Assembly (NCBI GenBank): GCA_025331565.1
Contig: JAFREQ010000011.1
Span: forward strand, 11,304,001-11,368,000
From: Holacanthus passer
Taxonomy: Eukaryota; Chordata; Actinopteri; Pomacanthidae
Length of the DNA: 64,000 nt
Direction of reading: 5' to 3'
Part shown: positions 14,015 through 28,000 of the stretch, one piece after another
How positions within the stretch are numbered: position 1 is the first letter of the stretch
How the letters are laid out: each line of letters opens with the position of its first letter
The notes under the pieces: generated by a model
The model's input: only the letters and a program-made list of their open reading frames with translations
Told to the model about the DNA's origin: nothing
Databases searched by the model: none
Position numbers and translations under genes: made by a program

Positions 14015-14894
14015 ATTATGGTACATATAGTTTTAGGAGGAGTTATGTCTGACGCACACTTTTTTTTTGGCACACACACATACTGCTCCTGTTCAATTTC
14101 ATATCTATGACAAATTGAATTGTTTACTTTTGATGTAATAAAGAAAGGTTAGGTTAATTAGGCTCACCAATAATGTGTCACAAGAACCAGGTGAGTGCTA
14201 CAAATCTGAAAATCAAATCACCAAATTTTTTTCATATATTGGTATTTATCAGACAGTACCATTATTTAATAGCTTGATTTAGCAGCCGAGGTGTCAGAAG
14301 ATGGATTGCCTTCGTAGTCTTATCAGTAAATATGTGTGAAAGCCCCTCTGACATAATAAGAAAAATAAGACAAATCCAAACAAAACAGTTCAGCTGAGAA
14401 CTCTTTCCCTCTTCTATTTCTAGGTTGGCTTTCGGGTTTAATAAAATTTTGTTTGTCTTCTGCATAAAATTCTCTGGAAAGTTTAGTCTCATACATATAA
14501 TAACAATCAAATATATAATAAATGTCATCTGAAATAACTGAATGTAAAACAAAGTGAGTAAGAAAAGTAGCAATGTTTCACACAATAGCAGACATTATTG
14601 TCATTGTATTTATATTATAGCCTGTTCAAGATAATTTACAGAAACTCACACTCACCTTTCAGTTTATCAGGAAGATTAGATGAGAGAAAGATGAAAATGG
14701 TTAGTAAGACAAGTCTTAAATACTAAAACTAAATAAGTGATATTATATAGATAAGCAAGTGTAACAAATTATGTCTGTCTTTATATGATACGTTCTAGGT
14801 CACAAGTTAGAAACTCATACACACCTTTTTGTCCACAGTGAAGAACAGCAGCTCAAATAAAGTAAAACAAAAAATGATTAGAAAGAGAACGCTT

Positions 14895-14929
14895 AATAAT
14901 AATAATAATAATAATAAGAAGAAGAAGAA
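14895..14929. repeat. (AAT)n/(AAG)n compound microsatellite
   Basis: About seven AAT units are followed directly by about four AAG units, then AT-rich sequence. Confidence 0.9.
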
Positions 14930-14948
14930 TAACAATAACAATGTCAAT

Positions 14949-15070
14949 ACAACCCCTTGTCCAAAAAAATCGGGATGCATTGTAAAATGTTGATAAAAAC
15001 AGATTTTGTTGATTTGCAAATCATTTCAACCCTATATCTATTTGAAAATAGTGCAAAGACAACATAGTAA
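14949..15070. repeat. Fragment of a widespread fish interspersed repeat
   Basis: The stretch starts TACAACCCCTTGTCC and continues with ATCGGGATGCATTGTAAAATG, GATTTGCAAATCATTTCAACCC and TGCAAAGACAACATAGTAAC. This order of blocks resembles the terminal part of a DNA-transposon-derived repeat common in teleost genomes (ends of the TACAACCCC type). Only one end is seen here. Family membership is from memory of the pattern, not a search. Confidence 0.55.
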
Positions 15071-16574
15071 CAAATTGCCTAAGTGTACAAAGAACACATA
15101 CACATAATGCAACAGGATGTGAGTGATATATTATGCCATATTATATCTTTGGATTATTACTACTGATGCATTAGCATGAAGCAGCCGTTGGTTTAATCTG
15201 CAACAAGGCATCATATGTTGTAATGCAATCACATGTCTTTTGTGCATGATGAACATGATGAAAACAGCAGCATGTGGAGAGACAGACGATCCTCCTGCAG
15301 GGGGCGCCCATTCACAGACACCTTGCCAGCAGCATTCAAACAACAGTGGTAAAGTTGTCTCTGTTCAGTAAATCATATTGCAACAAGTTATTCCAGTCGA
15401 TCAGATCTCAGAAAGTTCAGCTTCCAGCAGACAAGTTTTGCATCAGGTCAAGTCCAAATGAGAACTTTCACAGACCTGCATCAAGTCAACAGTCCGTTCC
15501 CATGACTCTGACTGATTAGTGATGTGTTTGATCTTTCATTGTCTCAATAGAGTGTCAGAAACTCCTACAGCTCCTGAATGCATCTCTATCAACATAAACA
15601 CACTTTTGCATCTTGTTCATTGATTCTTGATATTTGCAAACAGCAGAGACAGATAAATGAAACTCTAACATACTTTCACTAGATTCTGTTTGTTTCCATC
15701 TGCTTATATTCACAATACAAAAAAAACTGATGTGCATTTGACTGATTCTTACCAACAATGTCCATCAAAGCTGTTTGCAGAGAGGCAGTAGTTTTTCACA
15801 ACATGCTCAAGGATTTATCATCAGTATCTATTGCACCTCAACCCCCATCAACCCCTGTATCCTTCTTCAAAAAAAGAGAAAAATATTTTCTTCTCGTTTT
15901 TATTGTGATGTTCAGGAAATCAAATTCACTGTAAATGTGGTTCTCGTAGACAAAGTTTCACTAAACCAGCACGTGACACTTGAAAAGAAACATGAAAGCA
16001 AATCAACATTGGTCGTCAGGTGGGACATGTTGAGGTTTAGCTTTAGGTGTGTGTTTAATGACTGTATAATCCCTTCTTTGATTTTCAGACAGATGACTAA
16101 GAAAATCCTCAGTCTGCGTTGTCTCAAACAGACATTTCTGGGGTTTCCAACACACACATCTGTCTCATTTTACTGTGAGTGAGTGAGATCATTTGACTTT
16201 ATTAATGGTACGTGCACACAGCTTATCATAAAATAAATCAAGGGTACAGCTGAAGACAGAACATGTGGTCATATTAAGTGTTTGATGAATGAAGCAAGGA
16301 GTTTGAGCATAGAAGTAGCACAGCCTTTACAAATGCTGGTCACACACAAATGTACAGCTTTCAGTAGAAGGTATGTAAGTAAATACTGTCTCCTTTCATA
16401 CATTATATTATCTTATATTATCTGAAGGCTTGTTATAGATCGTTACACATGACTGTGTTAGAACAGGACACAGAATAGAAAACATTCATTTCCAGGGCAG
16501 AAAAAAACATATGATAGACATGTTAGAGTGACAATCAAAAAAAAATAATAAAAGGGTCAATGGTTTTTAAAATG
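15071..16574. other. Non-coding stretch with one strong CTCF-like motif
   Basis: No coding exon is recognised. The open frame at 15775-16182 (135 codons, plus strand) has no domain, no matching splice sites and an AT-driven composition. The region contains the CTCF-like match at 15294-15308. Confidence 0.55.
15294..15308 (+). promoter_or_regulatory. CTCF-like motif
   Basis: CCTGCAGGGGGCGCC matches 14 of 15 positions of the vertebrate CTCF core consensus CCASYAGRKGGCRSY. It stands out as a G/C-rich island in AT-rich sequence. Occupancy cannot be inferred from sequence alone. Confidence 0.45.
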
Positions 16575-17087
16575 ACCCATAGGAACCCATGGTGACACGG
16601 GTGTAACAAACACTTTGAATGCCCCAGACTCTTCCTTATGCAGCTTCATGTGTAACCTTAACTCATTAAGTCCCTAAGCAACATAAACTAAACATCCTGG
16701 TGTGCTGGTGGTGTGACATGACTTCCCCAAAAATGGTGATGTGACCTGTAGCAAAAGTGAGGGAAGCAGCTATTTTAAACAAGTCTGTTTTTTGATACTA
16801 AAGGTCATTTTAAACCCATTTAACAGTGCTTTAATATTATGTCCTGTATTACATTTAACCTGCTCAGACTATATTTATTGAACAAATCAATGTAAAACAA
16901 TAAATTTAAACATAATTAACAAAAAATATTATATACAATATAAATCTAAAATATTCTTAAACCTAATATAAATAAACATTTTAAAAGAAACATCAGAAAT
17001 GTGTTCTCTGTGCTCCACTTGGTCTGTGGTATATCCCCCATAATTTTCCAGAAAGTTATGAAATGGGTCTGGGTTCTTATGGGTTAA
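16575..17087. mobile_element. Candidate piggyBac-like MITE
   Basis: The left end CCCATAGGAACCCA (16576-16589) and the right end TGGGTTCTTATGGG (17070-17083) are inverted repeats with one mismatch. The right end is followed immediately by TTAA, the target site of piggyBac elements; on the left a TTTTAAAATG lies nearby but an exact TTAA abutting the repeat is not preserved. The interior is AT-rich and non-coding. Its opening block, with CATGGTGACACGGGTGTAAC, also resembles a repeat I recall from fish genomes. Confidence 0.45.
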
Positions 17088-17149
17088 TGTAACACACTAA
17101 TACTTGTTTGACTCTCTTTGAACAGCCTGTTGTGAAATATACTGTACCA

Positions 17150-17164
17150 CCAGTAGAGGGAGCC
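17150..17164 (+). promoter_or_regulatory. CTCF-like motif
   Basis: CCAGTAGAGGGAGCC matches 14 of 15 positions of CCASYAGRKGGCRSY; the mismatch (A for C at position 12) lies in the core GGC, which weakens it. Confidence 0.3.
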
Positions 17165-20100
17165 ACAGGATAATGACTATTTCATTTCCAGTCAGGCGGT
17201 AGGACCAAGATGTAGTTCAGGAGTTCAGGAGAGTATAGAGTGTGTCTTGTTAGTATGATGTGAGTTTCATCAGTGGAATGACAAGAAAAGACTTAGGTAA
17301 AGTGAAAGTAGCTCACATTTGTACAGTACTAGAGTGAATAGTTATGTTCCACCACTGGACAAAAGTAAAGTGTCATTCTTTATTTAAAAAAATGGTTCGA
17401 GGAATGTTCTGAAGGCTTCATATCAAACTGAGATGGCTGCACTAAACATACTTGAATATATATAAGCTGGAAATGTAGCATGTTCATTTTTAAGAACACG
17501 TCATTAAACTACCTACACTTCTTTTTCTATTTTGAAGTTTTAAGAATAGCTTTGCTGTCTGATAACTCCAGCTTGTTATAGACATCATTTGACATTGAAA
17601 GAGGAACCTGATTCTTTTTAAAACTGCACAGATTTTGATCCTAAGCTTCCAGGCTCTTTAACCAATGAATGGTGATTTCTTATATTATCACTGAACTATT
17701 TCTTTCTGCTCTTTCAGTCGTCAGTCTGTTTGAACCATTGGACAGCATTTTGATCTACTTGACTTTTTTTGCAAATACAAAATAACATCTATCTGTGAAG
17801 GGGGCTTTATACAACTTAAAAGCATGAATGATCATTCAAAATACAGAGTAGTCTTCTAATCTGACAGTATCTGCATCTGACTACCGAATCAAACTTTTGT
17901 GGCCGGCGATTCCAAACTTTTTAATGGTATTGTATGATGTAACAAGGAAAACAACCAGGAGTATTCAGACGAAAAGTCATGTTGTAAATGTCAAAGTTCA
18001 GTTTGCTCAGAGGATTTTAAAGCAGAATGAAAGTTTTTGTTGTACAACAAGGAGACAGTAAACCCATGACGGCCTGACCTTTTGTTCAAAACCAACAGAA
18101 GCAGTAATCAGTCCCATCAGCTGAGGACCAGTGTGTTGTTTTCTCATCATCAGGCCGACAGCACATTTTGACTCCGGTCACAGAATCTAAAGCCATTAAA
18201 ACTCAACAGTTCTGATAACACATAATAAGATGCCACATCTTGGATATGGGTGACGTTTTCCTCTGTTGAACCATGCACTCATTGCTTTCAATGTCATTTG
18301 TTTTCCACCCATCCCAGAGTTGCCACTTTCATGTTCAGACCTGTCAGTTCGTGACACTGCAAAAAGTGAAGCAATAATAGGCAAGCGGTGGATTAGAGAG
18401 TCCCCGTTCCTGCCCATCCCAGTGTTTTTTGTGAAATTCAGTCTAGGTTTTAATAACTTATTGATGCTGCATGTTTACAGGCACACACAGCTGGTAACCA
18501 AGCCTCTGCTGTGCTTTTATCACACAGTACATGTGGTGAGAGCACATGAATAGATATCCATTTTTCTTACACAGATTAATAATACACACATCCATTGAGA
18601 TGTGCTCCTTTCATTCTTCTGATAAATGATTTCTGCAGTAAATAGCGCACAACGATGCATGAGGAAAAAATATAAAAGGCTTTGGGGATTCCTCGTAATG
18701 GGTGAGAGGTCTTTTCTGTCCTCAAGAGCCTTTTGAATAGACTCCAGCCTGGTCTTTTTTGTACATAATCACACAGACGTCCCCCTACAATCCTTTCAGC
18801 CCTGTTGGACACACACACAGTGGTGCAATAGACGTTTCAGTGAATGACAGCTTTCCTCCCCCCAAGTGAACTGCAGGGTGGACAAATGGACATAAAAGAG
18901 TCGAGAGCTGAGTGATGGGGGACTTGAAGCTTTGTGATGAGGTTTATATGCGCAGCTCTGATACCTGCTCAGGTTAATGCTTTATGGATGTGACAGGGAG
19001 TCTTATAGTAATATAGTTAGAGGGTTATAGTAATATCCTGTTAACAGTGATGCACACTGAAATTGTGTTTTTCATACATTTATATGTGGCTGGTCTTTGA
19101 GCTCATACCTGCATCTGTTCTACTCTCACAGCATGAGTGGATTCATAATGTGCATCTGTTTTAATATTTAAATCATTTGTGGCTCTTTGTCGGACCTTTT
19201 AAAATATTTTTGAAATTTGCAAAGCTGAATTAAAATTGAAACAAATATTACTGATTGTCATTTAAGAGACTGATTTCCAAACATTTTTTGTTGGATGAGC
19301 TCAAGCACACCTTCATCAACACCAGTCATGTTGTGTTCATTTAATTGATGCTGTAAGTTTTAATAGCTTGGTAGGATTGGTGTCTTTTTTCTTCAGAAAG
19401 TTTGGTGGAGTTTGCATTTGTACTACTGTCACTTTAGCTTTTCTAGCTTTTACTTTTAATCCCATTTTAACTTTTCGACAACTCATTTTTTAATCCACTC
19501 TCAATTGCAGCATGTGGTGTCATGGTGTTACAACTGACTCACGTTTGTGGGAGGCGTGTCCTGTAGGATCGGCCTTATTGTGACAGTAAATACACTAAAG
19601 ATCAGCCTCACGCCAACTTCTAATCCTGTTTGTGTGTTGCTGTTTTTTCAGCAATAAGTCATAATTTCTATTTTCAAGCATCCCTGGTTGAAAATCACGG
19701 ATTTAAAACATCTGAAAAAAATCTGTGATTCACTTTTCATTTTTATCTCATGATGCAATAGTGAGTCATAATATAATCATATGTGAGTTTATAATGATGC
19801 TGTAGAAATCAAGAGAGAAGCACAATATTTGCAGCTGTGTGCAAGTGAAGGTTTCAGGACGTAGAACAGAATATGGAAGAACAGTCCAGCTGATGGTGCA
19901 TATTTTCAAAGCTGATATCCAGCCCTGGTCACCAGCTGGCCTTCATTTGACTCTGCCTTCACATTTAAACTACTGCCTCTTAAACTTGTGCTCATACTGT
20001 ATTTTACAGTACAGGTGGAGAGTCTCAGGCTGCCTCCCCGACTGCACTGTACTGACACGTGATGACAGAGGACTGGCAGCCTCTTTCTGTCTAGAGGCCT

Positions 20101-21902
20101 TCCCTCTGGAGGCAGTCTGGCTAACATATCTTTGTGTGTCTAATACACTCACATAACCCCGGCTCTTGGCTGACCACCACAAACACCCATAAATCACTGT
20201 CTGCCCGATTGTGCATTGCAGTGTGTGTTTGTGTCCCACCAGTTTTGTCAGTCTTCATATTTGTTTGTGTTCAGCTTTGAGAATTTGTCCCGAGGCTTTG
20301 CTGTTGGGAAATCAACAATCAGCCGAGTAATTACACAGTCACAACACTAACACGTCACAGCGGTGGAGCTGCAGATGCGCAGATCATCCTCACCACGCGC
20401 TCACACACACAAAACAGAGAATTCCAGCAAGGAGTCATTTGGTGCGTCACAGTTTCAGTGTGTGTGTCTGTGCTTGTCTGAGGTGAATTAGCAGCTTCAG
20501 TCGTGCTCACTTCATCCCCACCTTCCTCTCTCCCTCTCTCTGGTTTCTCTTTCCTCTGTCCTGTCCATCCTCCCATATGCTCGGGATCTTTGTTTGTGTT
20601 GCTTGTGTGTTTTAGGCTCCTCTTACTGGGCAAACATGCTCCGTTTTCTTGAGTGAGGGTTTGTCACTTTGTCAGAGCTCCTGGCCTGACCCTCACATTC
20701 ACTCCAGCACATGTGCAAACACATATGTCAAACAAGCTCAAACACACTTTTTGTCCAGATAATCAATATTTTTATAGCGAAAGAAGTTGCTCATAGTGAT
20801 GAACCCATCAGATTCTGTCTTGGTTCACTCACATCTCTCACATCAGCACTGAGATCAGCCGCAGTACAGCTACTGTTTTAAGTGAAAAAGCCACCTGAAC
20901 ATGATCTGTCCAGCACCAAACAGCTGACAAGTGACTAGCTGGCAAACACAGTGAACAGCTAAAGCAGCTAAAATTTCACTCAGGAGTCAGTGGAGAGTTA
21001 AACAGAACTAAGAAGAGAGTGAATATTGGACAGAAACTGAAACTGAAATCTGCTATAGGTCTAAATAAGCTACTGTTTGCTGACAAATTCTCCACACAGC
21101 ATCTTTCCTCCATAGTCAAAAATCAGTTATTGCAGGCTTAATATTAAATAAATGTGAATGCATTTGATTTCCAAATTTGATTATGTTAGCAAAGGAGAGG
21201 AGAGCCTTTGATTCATAATATCTATAAGATGACAAAATTCTATATTTTTCTTATTGTCAACAAATTCCATGATAGTAATGATTCTCAAGCAATGAATTTC
21301 CCTCATTAATAAGCATCACCTGTGTAAACAAAGCTTGATATGTCTTATTTATTTGATGGCACAGACTACCATCCAGAAACCGCTAAAACTCATCAGTGAG
21401 CCTCATCGTGGCGCTGGGTGACGTGGTCCTTCATCAGAATGAATATGAGCAGTGTAGTCTTTATGAGTCAATCCCACATTCACCATCCTGTGGCTGCAAA
21501 TACTCACCTGCGCACCAATTGTGTATTAATCCACAGCTTAAAATAGTCCCAGACAAATTCCCTACTTATGTCTGTTTGAGCAATATTTGCTGAAAGCTGC
21601 CGTGCCCATCTGCTATAGGAAATCACTAAGCCTTTTAAAAAATCCATTTATTTTTGACCCATTCTTAAAGATGAACTTCTTCAGTGAAACCAAAGATGCC
21701 ACAAACAGGGTATGGAAGTTGGAAAGTAGTGGAAGGACAATTGTTGGCTTTGGTCCTTTTATTGTTGAAATATATAGAATAACATCAGCCATGTGTCATA
21801 TCATACTTCCATCTCAGTATTTATGTGACGTGGCACACCTCACTGTATCGAGCCCTCCAGACAGAGGCTATGGGATCTGTGCCCATCAGAAGTAACGACA
21901 AC

Positions 21903-21926
21903 GACAGACAGACAGACAGACAGACA
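21903..21926. repeat. (GACA)n microsatellite
   Basis: About six tandem GACA units in plus orientation, continuous and without mismatch. Confidence 0.9.
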
Positions 21927-24900
21927 GCTCTGTGTCTGTATATAGAAGCCTGTGAAACTGTCCTGATCTGTGGACCAGCTGCCTGGCCTGTTACTAACAT
22001 TGGTGAGCTCTTGTGGTGTGTTGTCTTTGTGTCGGGGTCCGGGGGCCTGGCACCCATCACACACAGGAAACAGGTCCTGGCCCTGAGCTCCACATTAAAC
22101 ACACAGGAAATACACACAGGAAACCGTGTCTCAACCCCTTGTGCACAGTTCGCACACTCCTCCATCCTGTACTCCTCTCCTCCTGATCCCAGGGGAGAGC
22201 CGGCCGCCAAAGCGCTGCTGCACACTCAGCTGACAACCTGTCTAATTTCTCTGCAGTGTGTACAGTCTCCTGTTCACCATCCAACCCCCCTCACCCCACA
22301 TCCTCCACATCCCCCACTCCAGACTCCAGCGTGAGCCCTGGAGCACAATCTGGTTTTTAGAAGGTAGGAGTCAGGGCAGAGTTCACCCCTCTTTTTGGAT
22401 AATCCTTCATAAATTCAGTATCATTGGATTAATTTTCATTTTATGAGTATCTTGCAGAGTTCATGTACTTTACTGAATAGCAGTTAAGAGAAGTGGGAGT
22501 TGATCTGAAATCAAGACTTGTGGACACATTTCTGCAAAACTTTCTCACCATTTGAGAAAGCTCATACTCCTCCAATGACTTTGCAGTTGTTAGAGAGACA
22601 TGTCTTTTCTTTTCAGGGTTTTAAAGTCTCCGTCTCCGCAGCTTGAAATTGATCTCCCCTCTGCTACCTCCTCTTGTGGCCCCAGTTCTCTCGTGAGCTT
22701 TCTTCCTCCTGGACTTACCACAACGTCTGGCAGCATCACACTCATATTTCCACTGTGGAACACATGCCGCACCATTTGATTTTGAGTATGTAGAAGGGGG
22801 GACATTTTAGGAGAGTAGAAACATTTTGTGAAACTCCTTGATGAGAAAAGAATAGTTTTTTTTTAATCTATTGCAAACTATCCCAACATGCAATAGTAAA
22901 CTTGACGTAATATGTGTGTGTGTGTTACAAAATAGTCTTGGAGTTACCTTAGCAGTCTGTGGACTCCGCTAAGTCACATTACATTGTGGTACTTAATACA
23001 TAAAGATTAGTCAGGCTCAATAGATAGAACCAAGAAAAAAGATCCAATACCCTGAGAATGAGTCTTTCTTTCCTGTCTGCCCTCCTACGCCTGCAAAGCT
23101 CAAGCCCTCATTAAGTCCTCTGAGACTAGATAATTAAGACCCTGTCTGTGTACTGCTGATTAATCAGCGTCATGTTTAGCGCTGCTGCTTTGGCTCTCCT
23201 GCTTAGCAATATCTGTTTGACTCTGATTCATCAAAATCAGGATAAATGTATTGTCTTTCAATTTCTCCTATAACCAACATAGATTATTCCCATGTAAACA
23301 CTACCACGCTGTATTTTTTCTGTCGTTCATCACTTGTCTGCAGTGGCACCTAAACTCTAGTTCCTGTGTTAGTAAGTGAATACAAAACCTGTGTTTACAC
23401 TGTGTTACCTTGTGAATACCTACACTATAATAACTAACAGTGATACGCATAAAACGTGGTACAAGGGGGTGACTGAAGTTGACTGTGAACTAACACTGGC
23501 TAGTTCTGTGACCAGTGAGCGACCTCCGAGATCTAAAAAAAAGTCACAGTATGTACATTAGTGCAAGTCGTCCACTAAAGAGCTGACTGATGGTCACAGG
23601 GTTTCTTCGACTAATTGGTCAATTGATTTAACTTTAATCTCTGTCAGAGTCTTTCTCCAGCTTTATTTTCCCCTTTGCAGAGGAAGGCAGAGATGCAAAG
23701 GGCCCTCTTCAAATGGAAAGAGCAAAAGTCATAGTAATGTCAGGGGTATTAACTAATTAACTCATGACTAAATGCTCACTCCTCATTAAAACACTAAAAC
23801 TAATAAATAATAAAAATGACTATTTATTATATAAATCTTGTGACTTTACATCAATTAATGGATTAAGATGGAGCGCTCTGGTATAAATGTGAACCTTGCT
23901 GTCATCCTATTCATCAGCAGAGTCCTGTTTCCGTGCCTGTCCACCATCTGGTTCACATGTCTGAGTTTCCAAGATGGAGCCATCCATCAGTGAGATCGAG
24001 GCCTCCCGATTCTTTCCTGTATTTTAGGATCTCTCTGTTTCTGTGAGTTTCTTTCACTGCTCTTTCTCTGTCAGCCATACATACATACATAGGCATATAA
24101 AGACAGATAAAAATACCACGCTTAATGCAACACAGCTTCTGAGGGGAAAAGTTCATTTCCTGGGGTTAACAAAGAACAATAATGCAAACCAGAGTAACAA
24201 CACATTCCTCACACACTGCCTTATGTTCTTCCATTGATGTGCTGAGGTCTAAAATGTTGCATTCAGCTTTTATGAGAGCATTTAGAGGCAAAGTGAACAT
24301 CCTGTGTGCGATCAGAGACGAAGAGACACGCAGAGAGAGCACACATATCTCACAGCGATAAAGTGTGACGGAGACAGGAAACGGGCAAAGATGGGAGAGT
24401 CACGGTCACGTTTGATAAAGTCGTCAGCTCTCTTTGATTATTTGAGCTTGAAATGGAAAGATGGATTAGGAGTTTCATCTTAAGGAGAGTCAGTGGGCTG
24501 TTCATATATCCTTGTGACACTTTGAGCTGTGACTTAATTGAAAACCGACTCCTGGAGTTTCAGCCTGTTCTGCCCCCCCATCAGCCCCCTGAGGTAGAGT
24601 GACCTCTTCCTGCAACCTCTGGTGACCTTGTGTCGGGACCAGAGTGCCTGACTGATACTCACCTGGTTTTCATTACTTATCAATCAAAACACTTCTCACA
24701 TCAGCAGCTCTCATTATAACTTAAGTTTGACTGAAACTGAACTGAAAATGGTTTTATTCTTCTAATTTTTGATAAGCTGGAAATGTCAAGAAACTAAATG
24801 TCACGTGTAACTCAATACATGTGACAGGCTGTTTATTTCTCTTCGAGCTTCAACAGGAAGCCAGTGTGTGTTTCAGTCCCCTGACCTGGCGTGGAGAATC

Positions 24901-25046
24901 AGATAAATGGCAGGTTAGCTCTATGTAAAAGCTCATCATCTGTGCCTGTACTCTGTTACTCGGTGCTGACTTTACCTGACATGTGTTCACGGAGCAGGAT
25001 CCAGAAGGAGGCATGACACATATGAATAGGGATGGTCATGAGGACT

Positions 25047-25048
<2 letters not shown>

Positions 25049-25088
<40 letters not shown>
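25049..25088. repeat. (CA)20 microsatellite
   Basis: Uninterrupted CA dinucleotide run of 20 units followed by imperfect CA-rich sequence. Apparent open frames through it on the minus strand encode only alternating Cys-Val and are not genes. Confidence 0.97.
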
Positions 25089-25093
<5 letters not shown>

Positions 25094-28000
25094 ATGCACA
25101 GGCACACGTGTATACACATGCATCTGCCATAAGCATCTCAGCTCCACAGGAAAAAGGATCCAGTGAGAGCTCCCAGTGGTCCTCATTTTTCCATGTGGGA
25201 AAGTGTTTCTGAAATCCCTCCATGCGCAGCGTGTTTTATGGGAATAAGGGCGAATGTGATATCAGCCTGATGTAAATTAGCTCCTCCACTGACTGATAGA
25301 GCATGTCCAGAGGCACACTTTCACCCACTGCTCTGTGTAAAGTTATTCTGCACAGCATCTCAGCATAAAGTGATTGCTACCCCTCTCTCAAGGTCCAGCC
25401 TGGCTGATGTCCATGAGCTTAATGATCCGAGAAGAAAAAGCAACTGTCTTCACAGGACTATTACACTCTAACAGCACTCTCGGTTTACACCCGGGCAATG
25501 TGACCTGTCTTAAAATCGCTCATCCAAGGCACATTCAACATAACCCTCATCCTCCCTTTTCTTTTTTCTAAAGTCACCTCTGGTGCCAACACGAGACTGA
25601 GGACAGCAGAGCGGAGAGGAATGATGATGGTGGGGTTCAGGTCTCTCTGCATGGCTGGTGTCACATATGTAAACATTTATTAGGGCCAAACTAAAAGACG
25701 ACGCCATCTTGAAAGAGATACACGTGTTATTTACAGTATGTGCTTATATCTGTAGAGAACTGGTGCATTAAAAAAAAAACACACCCTGTGCTCATGTTCA
25801 CTGTCTGTATCTGATCCTTTGCCCAGACTCACTGGGTCACTTGTGCTCACACAGCGTCAAAGAGAATTTGTCAGCTTGTGTTCAGTTCATTACTGACATA
25901 AAATGAAGTAGAATAATATATCAGTATCTATGGAGTACTCCTCCACTCAAATCTGTGTTTTCCTTATTGTTACTTCACTTTCTGAGTTTGACTCTAGAAG
26001 TGTGTTTTCACATTCATGCTGCTGAAATGGTTCCTCTTTGCTTACCTTAAATCTGAGTTCAATACGTGTACATGTGAACATGATTTTGTGACATCACAGC
26101 TAGAAGACAATTACAGTCCAGTATGCAGCTCACATGTGTGCAACATATGTGATGTAGAAACCTGAAGCCTCCAGTGCCCAAACACACTGAGGCATCTCTT
26201 GTGCAGCAGCCACACTTTGGAAATAAAAAATATTTGCACATTCATAGACTGTGTGTTTTAATGAGGGAGAAGGAGTAGATGTAAGAATTATAACAGGACA
26301 ATCGAACTTTTTCAGACACAAATTAGTATTTAAATCAGAGTATTTTATATATCTAAAATCATATTTGGAGGGGACCTTTAAGTCACCTCGGAGATTCTGC
26401 TGAGACTTAGTTTCAATGACCGAGAGGAGTGACAAAAACAAGTGATCTGTGCGAACTGTGACAAAACACTCAAATGAATATGTGGCTGGATTGAGCCAGG
26501 TCACGTCGGCCCTTGGGGGGCCTGACCTCGGGGTTAACTACTCAGCAAAGTGCTGTAAGTCATAAAGCTAAACGTGAGAGAAAAGGATCATTAATGAGGA
26601 GCGCTCCTTGTTAAGGCAGGACTGTTGTGGTGATGATTTGTGTGACCTTTCCTTCCCTTTTGCATTGTCTCATATCTGGAACAGGACGGGGCCTCAGCAG
26701 ATCCAGCTGTCATGCAACACGACTGTCCAGCTGTGATGTGATGTGTCTTGTCATGTGCTTCAGTTTCAGGTTCAGTTTAATCAGCTCAAAACAAGCAACT
26801 TTCACATATTAAATTATACATTATTATTTCCTTTAGTAAATGTTGAAGCCAGTGTGAGTTCAAAAGTATAAAAGTTATCACTGAAAATGTCACAAAACTG
26901 TCATCTATCCTGAACAGGGGTCTTTATATTACTTGCAGTAGCTTGTGAGGGAGTCCTATTTTATCTGTAAAAACAGTCAAGTCATGCGACCTTGACTTCT
27001 GAAGGCAAATCCAGGCTATCAAAGCAGGTTTGAATGTCTGCACAAGTAGGTACTGGAGCTGCTGATTTAAATAGCAGGAAAAGCCTTTTTGATTCCTGTC
27101 ACATCCTCTGGGCTGAGCCTGGGGCCTTGAAGCCAGTTGTGGTATGCGGTGGGTGCGATGACGGCGTGTCCCCTGGGAAATATTGTGTTACACTGCTGGT
27201 TTTCAGATCAGACGCAGGATTCAGGATATTCAGGATACTCTGGTGCAAGGCTTTTTGGATCAGTGGATAAGGCAGTGGTTTTAAGAGGAGGATCGATGTC
27301 ACTTTGGGATGATAATCCTTGTCATCATGTGCTGAAACAGAGAAGACAAAATACTGTACTCCTCCATACATCCCCTTCCTTTCAGTGGGCCTGTTTTTGC
27401 ATTCAGTCATTTTTATTAGTCTTGATACAACACATGAGAGCGCACAGCGAAACATCTGGGCAGGTTTGAAAAGGAGAAGAAAAACAACCAATGGGTTTTC
27501 AGTTGCAATAAATGCAATAAAAATATAGGCTAAGATGATGTGGAGGAGATAGACAAAGGTCTGCCTATGTGAACATCATATCATCCAAATGGAAGAGGAA
27601 AAAGGAAGAAAAAAGGAAGAAAAAAATGCAACACAGCCAAACATTATAAATAGAATAGAAATAAGAAACAAATGGGAAGCATTGGATAGTTAAAACAACT
27701 TTGTCAAAAAGCTCAAATTATGCAAATATGTGTAAGAAAGATTCATGGCTACCTGAGAAAAAGATAAAGTCAGAGGTAGTTGGGTTTTCTCTCCTCCAAA
27801 CATTCAACACTCTTGTGGAGCTTTTGATGTTTGTTTCTGGCTCAGGACACAAATTGTATAAAGTGAGGACTAAATCAGGAAAATACGCAAATGCATGAAC
27901 TTAAGTACTTTACAGATCTGAAAGCTCTAAATCTGTCTGATTTATTTTCTCCTCCTTCATGCACCATTGCACTTCTGTCTTTGTAGAGGAAAGAATGTTT

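Noticed and set aside
15775..16182. 135-codon plus-strand frame
   Set aside because: AT-rich, no domain, no splice or promoter context; opposite frame is also open.
21821..22334. Plus- and minus-strand frames of 169 and 134 codons
   Set aside because: C-rich low-complexity sequence; Pro/His/Ser-rich peptide without a domain, and both strands open at once.
24581..24600. TGAGGTAG word considered as let-7
   Set aside because: Only the first eight bases agree; the rest of the mature sequence and the hairpin are missing.
24956..25223. Minus-strand frames with Cys-Val repeats
   Set aside because: Produced by reading through the (CA)20 microsatellite.
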